NCBI GenBank assembly: GCA_945860685.1
Contig: CAMASJ010000003.1
Coordinates: 1 to 46,160 of the forward strand
Direction of reading: 5' to 3'
DNA from: Akkermansia muciniphila
GTDB taxonomy: Bacteria; Verrucomicrobiota; Verrucomicrobiia; Limisphaerales; UBA9464
Length of the DNA: 46,160 nt
Shown here: positions 39,619 to 46,160 of the stretch, one piece after another
Layout of the letters: each line of letters begins with the position of its first letter
Numbering within the stretch: position 1 is the stretch's first letter
Made by a program: the position numbers and the translations under genes
Notes under the pieces: model-generated
Databases searched by the model: none
What the model saw: the letters and a program-made list of their open reading frames with translations, nothing else
What the model was told of the DNA's origin: nothing

Positions 39619-40173
39619 ATGAAGATCCTCGTCCTGTTCGATTCGAAAACCGGCAACGTCGGTGAAATGGCCCGCCTCGTGGCCGAAGGTGCCGCCAGCC
39701 TTGAAGGCGCGGAAGTCCGCCTGAAATCGGTCGAAGAAGCGACCGCCGACGACGTGGTCTGGTGCGAGGGGATCGCGGTGGGAAGCCCCACCAACATGGG
39801 TATCCTGTCGTGGAGGATGAAGCGCTTCTGGGACGAGACGGTCGGTCCCCATTGGATGCAGCTGGACGGCCGGATCGGCTGCGCCTTCAGCAGCGCCGGG
39901 GGCTGGGGCGGAGGCATGGAGCTCGCCTGCCAATCGATCCTCACAGTCCTGATGAACTTCGGCTTCCTTACCTTCGGCGTCACCGACTACGCCGCCCGCT
40001 CCCTCACTCCCCATTACGGGGCCGTCGTGGCGAAGGCGCCCCGAGACGAGGCCGCCCAGGCCGCGTGCCGCCTGCTGGGACGCCGTCTCGCGGAATGGAC
40101 CGCGATCCACTTCCACGGACGACGCGACCTCCACCCGTCCCTCCGGGTTGAAAGCCGGATGCGTCCTTCCTGA
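39619..40173 (+). CDS. flavodoxin/NAD(P)H:quinone oxidoreductase (WrbA-like)
   Basis: MKILVLFDSKTGNVGEMARLVAEGA ... CEGIAVGSPTNMGILSWRMKRFWDE ... CAFSSAGGWGGGMELACQSI. Confidence 0.85.
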   Translation: MKILVLFDSKTGNVGEMARLVAEGAASLEGAEVRLKSVEEATADDVVWCEGIAVGSPTNMGILSWRMKRFWDETVGPHWMQLDGRIGCAFSSAGGWGGGMELACQSILTVLMNFGFLTFGVTDYAARSLTPHYGAVVAKAPRDEAAQAACRLLGRRLAEWTAIHFHGRRDLHPSLRVESRMRPS

Positions 40174-40195
40174 TCCTCGGAATGGGAACGAAGTC

Positions 40196-40349
40196 GGACC
40201 TCACGCAAATCCGCCAAGACGCCAAAGGGGATCCTGCAACGGAGCCGCAACGGATTTGGTAGCCACCCACCGATGTCAGGTTCTTCCGCCATGAAACCGG
40301 CGTTCCCTTTATGTCAACTTCGCGGCTCTGCGCCTTCGCGTGAGGGTCC
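40196..40349. repeat. ~154-bp segment bounded by ~32-bp imperfect inverted repeats (MITE-like)
   Basis: Left GGACCTCACGCAAATCCGCCAAGACGCCAAAG; right arm reverse complement GGACCCTCACGCGAAGGCGCAGAGCCGCGAAG. Confidence 0.55.
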
Positions 40350-40436
40350 CTTCTGCTGGAATCGGCCCTTCCTCTGGGACTTCGCATCCGATTGCCCTTC
40401 GCTCCGGAATCCGTCGCGCCCTAGGCTCTTCCGAGA

Positions 40437-41252
40437 ATGAGTTCTGAATCGATCCTCCGCGTCGAAGGCCTGCGGATCCAGCGCGACGGGGTGACCATCC
40501 TCGACGGCATCGACTGGACGATCGCCCAAGGCGAACACTGGGCGCTGCTCGGCGGAAACGGTTCGGGGAAGACCAGCCTGCTCTCGGCGCTCACCGGCTA
40601 CCTGATGCCCACCGCCGGCGGCATCCACCTGCTGGGCCACGAGTATGGACACGCCGACTGGCGGGAAGTCCGCCTCAAGATCGGCATCGTCAGTTCCTCG
40701 GTGCGGCAGATGATGAACGACACCGAGCCTGCGCTCGATTCCGTCGTGAGCGGCCGCTACGCGATCATCGACTACTGGGGACGTCCCATGCGTACCGATT
40801 CCGTGAAGGCGCGGCAGCTCCTGGCAGATGTCGAGGCCTTGCACCTCGAGCGCCGGCCTTGGGCGGTGCTCTCGCAGGGCGAACGCCAACGGGTGCTCAT
40901 CGCCCGGGCCCTCATGGCGGAACCCCGGATCCTGATCCTCGACGAGCCCTGCGCCGGCCTCGATCCGGTCGCACGGGAACATTTCCTCGGCTTCCTGGAC
41001 CGGTTGGCCCGACGTCCCGACGCCCCGACGCTGGTGCTCGTCACCCACCATGTGGAGGAGATCACCCCGGTCTTCTCCCACGCCCTGTTGCTCCGCGCCG
41101 GCCGCGCCGTGGCCTCAGGGCCGCTTCGGACCGCGCTCACCTCGGGGACGTTGAGCCGGATGTTCGGAAGCCCGGTTCGGCTGGGCCGGTCGGGAGGACG
41201 ATTCCGGCTTCGGGTTCCGGACACCGCGGTTCGGGACGGTGGCATCCTTTGA
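40437..41252 (+). CDS. ABC transporter ATP-binding protein
   Basis: LLGGNGSGKTSLLSAL (Walker A), LSQGERQRVLIARAL (signature), ILILDEPCAGLD (Walker B). Confidence 0.93.
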   Translation: MSSESILRVEGLRIQRDGVTILDGIDWTIAQGEHWALLGGNGSGKTSLLSALTGYLMPTAGGIHLLGHEYGHADWREVRLKIGIVSSSVRQMMNDTEPALDSVVSGRYAIIDYWGRPMRTDSVKARQLLADVEALHLERRPWAVLSQGERQRVLIARALMAEPRILILDEPCAGLDPVAREHFLGFLDRLARRPDAPTLVLVTHHVEEITPVFSHALLLRAGRAVASGPLRTALTSGTLSRMFGSPVRLGRSGGRFRLRVPDTAVRDGGIL

Positions 41253-42098
41253 AGGCGCAGCCGGGCCACCTGCAGATGCGGCTGGGGCGTCGCCGGGCGC
41301 GGGTTCCCCGGGTTTGGCCGGCTTCGCCCCGGGGTTCTTTCCGGGCCGGCTCAGGACCTCGGGGGGAACCGACTTCGGATCGAATCCGAACTTCCGGCAG
41401 AACTCGGCGACCGGTGCCACGATCACCGTTGTCCGCTTCAGGAACGGATCCGGGTACTCAAGCCGCACGGCGCGGAGGGCAAGGCCATGGGCGTCGCGAC
41501 GTCCGTAGAGGATGTCGCCGACCACCGGGCAACCCGCTTGACGCAGGTGGATGCGGATCTGGTGGGTCCGGCCGGTGATAGGCCGGGCGAGCACCAGCGC
41601 ACGTTGGCCCACGACCTGAAGCAGTTCGAAGTGGGTCTCCGCCTCCTTGCCATCCCGGCGGTCCACCCGGTGACGGCCATGGAGCTCGGGATCAGGCCCG
41701 AGGGGTTCCGTGCAGACCCAACTCGGCCTTTGCGGAATGGCGTCGGTGACCGCGAGGTAGGCCTTCTTGACGGTGCGTTCCGCGAAGACCCGGGAGAAGG
41801 CGGACATGGCTCCCTGGCTCTTCGAGAAGAGGAGGACGCCGGTGGTCGGGGCGTCGAGGCGGTGCACGAAGCGCAGGAACTTGAGGTTGCGAGACGCCGC
41901 CCACCAGGCCGCGTGCTCGATGTCGTCGACCAGCGCGCGGTGGAGGTTCCGCTCGTGGTGCTCGGCGTCGTCGGGCCCGAGCATCCAACCCGGAGGCTTG
42001 TCGATGGCCAGCACGCCGCGGTCCTCGTAGAGGATCGCGACGGGGGTCCCATCGGGAAGTTCGAAGGAGTCGGGCTTGGCCACGCCGGATTGAACCAC
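41115..42098 (-). CDS. RluA-family pseudouridine synthase
   Basis: ILYEDRGVLAIDKPPGWML ... FVHRLDAPTTGVLLFSKS ... LARPITGRTHQIRIHLRQAGCPVVGDILYG; Pro/Arg-rich C-terminal tail. Confidence 0.92.
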   Translation of the reverse strand: MVQSGVAKPDSFELPDGTPVAILYEDRGVLAIDKPPGWMLGPDDAEHHERNLHRALVDDIEHAAWWAASRNLKFLRFVHRLDAPTTGVLLFSKSQGAMSAFSRVFAERTVKKAYLAVTDAIPQRPSWVCTEPLGPDPELHGRHRVDRRDGKEAETHFELLQVVGQRALVLARPITGRTHQIRIHLRQAGCPVVGDILYGRRDAHGLALRAVRLEYPDPFLKRTTVIVAPVAEFCRKFGFDPKSVPPEVLSRPGKNPGAKPAKPGEPAPGDAPAASAGGPAAPSKDATVPNRGVRNPKPESSSRPAQPNRASEHPAQRPRGERGPKRP

Positions 42099-42180
42099 AG
42101 CGGTCGAAACGGCTCACGCCCTTCCTTCGACGATGCAGAAATCGTTCTGCACTTCCGCGCTCCGGGACTAGACTCCGGCC

Positions 42181-43065
42181 GTGCAAATCCAGTCGTTCAA
42201 GGTGTTCTGCGACCTGGCCGAGACCGAGTCCTTCACCAAGGCGGCCCAGATCAACGGCATCACCCAAAGTGCGGTGAGCCAGCAGATCACCTCGCTGGAA
42301 CGCCAGCTCAAGGCGCTCCTGATCGAACGCAGCAAGAAGAAGTTCAGGCTCACCCGCGAAGGCGAGCTGCTCTACGAACACGGCAAGCAGATCATCCTCT
42401 CCTACGAGGGCCTCATCCACCGCCTTCAGGAGTCGAGGAACGTCATCTCGGGCACCATCCGCGTCGCCACCATCTACAGCATCGGCCTGCACGACCTGCA
42501 GCCCTACGTGAAGCGCTTCCTCAAGAAGCACCCGACGGTCAAGGTCCACATCGAGTACCACCGCGCCAACCAGGTCTACGACGACGTCCTGGGCAATGTC
42601 GTGGACCTCGGCCTGGTCGCCTATCCGATCCGCGATCCGAAGCTCGAGTTGGTTTCTCTGCGTGAGGAGAAGCTGGTGCTCATCTGCCACCCGGGGCATC
42701 CGTTCGCCAAGGTCAAGGGACTCCGCCTCCAGCAGTTGGAAGGACAGAAGTTCATCGGATTCGAACCCGACATCCCCACCCGCAAGGCCATCGACCGCGA
42801 ACTGCGCGAGCGATCCATCTCCGTCCGCCACGTCATGGAGTTCGACAACATCGAGACCGTGAAGCGGGCGGTCGAGATCGAGGCCGGCGTGAGCATCGTC
42901 CCAGCGGGCACCGTGGCGCAGGAAGTCTCGAAACACACGTTGGCCGCCGTCCCGTTTGCCGACGTCGAACTCACCCGCCCAATCGGCCTGATCCACAAGA
43001 AGACCAAGGTGCTTTCCCCGGCGATGAAGCAGTTCGTGGCATCGCTCCTCGAATTCCATCCCTGA
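42181..43065 (+). CDS. LysR-family transcriptional regulator
   Basis: GTG start; FKVFCDLAETESFTKAAQINGITQSAVSQQITSLERQLKALLIERSKKKFRLTREGELL HTH plus LysR substrate domain. Confidence 0.95.
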   Translation: MQIQSFKVFCDLAETESFTKAAQINGITQSAVSQQITSLERQLKALLIERSKKKFRLTREGELLYEHGKQIILSYEGLIHRLQESRNVISGTIRVATIYSIGLHDLQPYVKRFLKKHPTVKVHIEYHRANQVYDDVLGNVVDLGLVAYPIRDPKLELVSLREEKLVLICHPGHPFAKVKGLRLQQLEGQKFIGFEPDIPTRKAIDRELRERSISVRHVMEFDNIETVKRAVEIEAGVSIVPAGTVAQEVSKHTLAAVPFADVELTRPIGLIHKKTKVLSPAMKQFVASLLEFHP

Positions 43066-43083
43066 ACAAGGTCCCCGGAGCCC

Positions 43084-43104
43084 GGAACCCCCGCTCGGGG
43101 TTCC
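43084..43104. terminator. hairpin between convergent lysR-type gene and folA
   Basis: GGAACCCC-CGCTC-GGGGTTCC stem. Confidence 0.5.
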
Positions 43105-43143
43105 CTTCTCGATCGAGGGATCAGGACCCGCGGATCGACAGGA

Positions 43144-43626
43144 TCAAGCGATCAGGGTCGAGCGATGCACCCAGTGCTCGACGTGGAAGTCTGAATGGCG
43201 CAGCACTTCCGCCATCCAGACGAAGTCCTTCTCGAACCCCGGGAAGACGGCGTCGCCGTCGACGTTCCGGTGGACCCGGCTGAGGAACAGGTCCGTGCAG
43301 GATGGCAACAGCTGGGAATACAAGTCCGCGCCCCCGCAAAGCCATAGTGGTCTGGGATCGCCCTGAATCGCGAGACGGAGCGACTCCAGGTCGTTGAAAA
43401 CCCTCACGCCCGGATGGAGGAACTCACCGCGGCTGACAACCCAGGTCTCTCGACCTGGAAGCGGGCGCCCGATGGACTCGAACGTCTTACGCCCCTGGAT
43501 CAGCACCCCACGCAGTGTGACCTCGCGGAACCATTTGAAGTCCGCAGGCACATGCCAAGGAATGCGACCGTGGTCGCCGATCACGCCGTTCTCGGAGACG
43601 GCCGCGATCGCGCGGAGTCGACCCAT
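43144..43626 (-). CDS. folA: dihydrofolate reductase
   Basis: AIAAVSENGVIGDHGRIPWHVPADFKWFREVTLRGVLIQGRKTFESIGRPLPGRETWVVSR ... LWLCGGADLYSQLLP. Confidence 0.95.
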   Translation of the reverse strand: MGRLRAIAAVSENGVIGDHGRIPWHVPADFKWFREVTLRGVLIQGRKTFESIGRPLPGRETWVVSRGEFLHPGVRVFNDLESLRLAIQGDPRPLWLCGGADLYSQLLPSCTDLFLSRVHRNVDGDAVFPGFEKDFVWMAEVLRHSDFHVEHWVHRSTLIA

Positions 43627-43639
43627 CGTGGACTCCGGA

Positions 43640-44398
43640 TCAGGCCTCGCCAGGAGGCGTGGACGCAGGTGCCGGCGCGGATTCGGGGGCGGGTTCGGCC
43701 GTGGGCACGGAGAGACCCTCGAAGGGGCTGGGACCCAGCGACCCCTTGGATTCCGCCGCGTTGGTGGAAACCTTGGACGAGGCGGGTGCAGCCGCAGCGG
43801 CCTTGGGGGCCTCCGCCGGGGTGGGGACAGCCTCCTTCGGGTTCTTGGCCCGCTTGTTCTTCGCCAAGGGACTGACCATCACGTTGATCGCGCGGCCGAT
43901 CAGCTTCGGCGGGAAGTCCGGGTGACCCCACGGCGAAAGCTTCTCGAGGAACTTCTCCATAACCTCCTTGCCGATCTCCGTGTGCGCCATCTCGCGTCCG
44001 CGGAAACGGAGCGTGGCCTTCACCTTCATGTCCTCGCAGAGGAACCCGATCGCATGCTCCAGCTTGATACCCAAGTCGTGCGGATCGATTCGGGGGGACA
44101 GCTGCACCTCCTTCACCGTGTTGGTATGCTGGTGCTTCTTGCTGTCACGCTCCTTCTTCGACAGCTCGTACTTGAACTTGCCGTAGTCGATGATGCGACA
44201 GACCGGAGGAACGGCGTTCGGAGCGATCTCGACGAGATCCACGCCGGCCTGGCGGGCGAGATTGATGGCCGCCGCCAGATCGATGACCCCGACCTGCTGC
44301 CCGTCATGGCCAATGACACGGACGTCGCGGGCCCGGATCTTGCCATTGATGCGATGCAGGGGCTGTGCCTGCTGGTGACGCGAAAACGGGCGGTTCAA
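43640..44398 (-). CDS. infC: translation initiation factor IF-3 with long C-terminal extension, TTG start
   Basis: RINGKIRARDVRVIGHDGQQVGVIDLAAAINLARQAGVDLVEIAPNAVPPVCRIIDYGKFKYELSKKERDSKKHQ ... LKVKATLRFRGREMAHTEIG; SD GGAGG 7 nt before TTG. Confidence 0.95.
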   Translation of the reverse strand: MNRPFSRHQQAQPLHRINGKIRARDVRVIGHDGQQVGVIDLAAAINLARQAGVDLVEIAPNAVPPVCRIIDYGKFKYELSKKERDSKKHQHTNTVKEVQLSPRIDPHDLGIKLEHAIGFLCEDMKVKATLRFRGREMAHTEIGKEVMEKFLEKLSPWGHPDFPPKLIGRAINVMVSPLAKNKRAKNPKEAVPTPAEAPKAAAAAPASSKVSTNAAESKGSLGPSPFEGLSVPTAEPAPESAPAPASTPPGEA

Positions 44399-44469
44399 AG
44401 TACCGCCTCCGGTTTGTGGTGAATCATGCGTGCAAACGAACCGACAGACTACCCTTCAGGGTCTCGGTC

Positions 44470-44498
44470 GCTATAGGGGGCCACCGCTTTTCGGGCAA
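44470..44498 (-). promoter_or_regulatory. putative sigma-70 promoter upstream of infC
   Basis: Minus strand TTGCCC - 17 nt - TATAGC. Confidence 0.35.
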
Positions 44499-44587
44499 GC
44501 CAAAAGACCCGAAATGCCCGCTTCGCGGATGGGATTCCGGCACTCCCATTCGGCTCTTGGATCCGGCTGGACATGCGGGACGCCAGA

Positions 44588-45331
44588 TCAGGGTCCCACG
44601 AGGGAGATCCGAGCAACCTCCAGCCTCGGCACTTCCCCGAGGAAGACGAGTCTTCCCGCGACACGCAGACTCCGCGCTGCGAGCCGCGCGTCGAGGACCA
44701 GCGGACGCCCTTCACGGCCGGTCAGCAGCACGACCACCCCGCTTCCGGTCGCGTCCCGGACCAACAGGCCCGGCGGGACCCCGCCTCGGAGGCAGACGAC
44801 GGCGCAGGAGCGATGGACCTTGGCGGTTGCCGGTCGCATGACGCCCGCCCAGCACTTCGTGTCGACGAGCTCTCCTTCGAGCAGGACCTCGCCCAGATCG
44901 ACATCGCGGACCTCCGGTCGGGTCTCCTGTACCCCTCCGAGCACTTGGAAGGATTCCGGGGAGTTCAATTCGATCATAGCCAGCCGACCGGCCTGGATGC
45001 GTGAGCCCTCGAACCGCACCAACTCGCCATGATGTCCCCGCGCGAAATCCGGCAGACCGTGCTTGCCGGCACCCACCAGGAGATGGTGCCGCACCACGCC
45101 TTCGTCCGAAACGGTCCGGAGCAACGGCAGCGGAGTTTCCAGGATGCGGCCTTCGAAGGCCTTGCGGACCCCGAACTCGAACGTGCCGGGCTCGGCCGGT
45201 GAGAGACCCATCGACAAGAGCGAAGCCGCTACCACACCGAAGCCGAAGAGGAAAACCACAACCCAACCACGAAACCGATTCAGGCCCGGCGGTGCATCCT
45301 TGGCGTATCCAACATAGAACTCGTCGTTCAT
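44588..45331 (-). CDS. membrane-anchored hypothetical protein with conserved-looking Cys motif
   Basis: MNDEFYVGYAKDAPPGLNRFRGWVVVFLFGFGVVAASLL TM anchor; LVDTKCWAGVMRPATAKVHRSCAVVCLRGGVPPGLLV; start overlaps upstream stop (ATGA). Confidence 0.75.
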   Translation of the reverse strand: MNDEFYVGYAKDAPPGLNRFRGWVVVFLFGFGVVAASLLSMGLSPAEPGTFEFGVRKAFEGRILETPLPLLRTVSDEGVVRHHLLVGAGKHGLPDFARGHHGELVRFEGSRIQAGRLAMIELNSPESFQVLGGVQETRPEVRDVDLGEVLLEGELVDTKCWAGVMRPATAKVHRSCAVVCLRGGVPPGLLVRDATGSGVVVLLTGREGRPLVLDARLAARSLRVAGRLVFLGEVPRLEVARISLVGP

Positions 45332-46160
45332 TCCTCCCTCCCCTTCGTGGATTCGCTTCCCGGACATACGGTCCGCAACGGATTCGCCTCCGCTCGAACC
45401 CAAAGCCGTCCTCCGATGATCCGAGTCGCGTGGGTCTCCACCATCTCCTCGAAGGGCGGAGGACTGCAGCCATCCTCGGGACGGTAGTTCCATCCGTGCC
45501 ATGGACACGTGATGCAGCCGTCGAGGATCCGCCCCTCACCCAGGGGCCCACCCTGATGCCGGCAGACGTTGGAGGTGGCGAAGATCCGGTTGCGGTGCCG
45601 GAACACCGCGATCCGCCCTTCTCCGACAGTCACAACCCGGCCCCGTCCTTCCAGAAACGCCTCCACCTCGCCCACGTCCACGAAGCCTTCGGCAACCGCG
45701 GTCCCCGCCGTGGGCGTCCGGACGGACCCCTTTCGCGCCGCGGTTGCATGGAGTCCGAGCAACAGGAGGAAGCCGACAGCCAGGAGCGTGGGCAGGATCA
45801 CGCTGCGCTCGGTCTGAACCACCCCGGCGGCCACGTGGATGAACAACAGCAGGTAGGCGAGGTAGACGCCGAGGTGCAGCGACTTCCAAAGAGGCGGTCC
45901 GAGCCGCTTGAGCCAGAAGTCGTGGCTGGTGGCAGCCAACAGGAAGAGCACGGCCAATCCCGCGACGCCGAACGGCTCGAAGGGAAAATGCCCCACGACC
46001 AGACGCCCATCGGACAACATCCGTGCATCCTGCGAGTAGGACGTCAGCACGCTCACGAAGGGATTCACGTCCCCGAGCGCGTGGAACTGGAACAGCGACA
46101 AAACGCCGTGGACCAGGCCGATCCCGAAGAGGGTCACACCGAGGTGCCGGCGGTTGTACA
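45328..46160 (-). CDS. ferric-reductase-like transmembrane domain fused to Rieske [2Fe-2S] domain, 5' end outside window
   Basis: Frame open to window end; NRRHLGVTLFGIGLVHG ... HDFWLKRLGPPLWKSLHLGVYLAYLLLFIHVAAGVV and Rieske CRHQGGPLGEGRILDGCITCPWHGWNY. Confidence 0.88.
   Translation of the reverse strand, partial: YNRRHLGVTLFGIGLVHGVLSLFQFHALGDVNPFVSVLTSYSQDARMLSDGRLVVGHFPFEPFGVAGLAVLFLLAATSHDFWLKRLGPPLWKSLHLGVYLAYLLLFIHVAAGVVQTERSVILPTLLAVGFLLLLGLHATAARKGSVRTPTAGTAVAEGFVDVGEVEAFLEGRGRVVTVGEGRIAVFRHRNRIFATSNVCRHQGGPLGEGRILDGCITCPWHGWNYRPEDGCSPPPFEEMVETHATRIIGGRLWVRAEANPLRTVCPGSESTKGREE

Noticed and set aside
41692-43059. 455-aa minus-strand ORF
   Set aside because: Antisense to the LysR gene running into the wrong frame of the RluA gene.
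1-46160. CRISPR arrays, prophage, IS elements, toxin-antitoxin or known defence operons
   Set aside because: None seen; no regularly spaced repeats, transposase/integrase motifs or phage structural genes recognised.

Overview
The window is a high-GC bacterial chromosome segment. Its gene content and protein styles (PVC-type heme-binding HEAT protein, '[10 protein letters not shown]' pseudopilin tail, PEP-CTERM protein, CotH protein) suggest a Verrucomicrobia/PVC-type genome; this is inference only, since no search was run. It starts inside rpoD and ends inside a ferric-reductase-like/Rieske fusion gene. I support about 41 CDSs, two tRNAs (Leu-GAG, Pro-CGG), several intrinsic terminators and one candidate short inverted-repeat element. 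Most content is ordinary housekeeping: rpoD, ilvC, thrS, infC, folA, dus, cobA-hemD, larC, rfaE2, yhbY and others. I saw no CRISPR array, prophage or transposase, and no clear new multi-gene system. The items most worth checking are: a 34-aa extremely basic orphan protein missed by the ORF track; a ThrRS that lacks the TGS domain and has a ~55-aa insert in its catalytic core, with a terminator-like leader upstream; an orphan iscX; an infC with a UUG start overlapped by a 10-codon mini-ORF; a MITE-like inverted repeat; a NYN-OST-HTH protein; and a Rieske/ferric-reductase fusion coupled to an uncharacterised Cys-motif protein.
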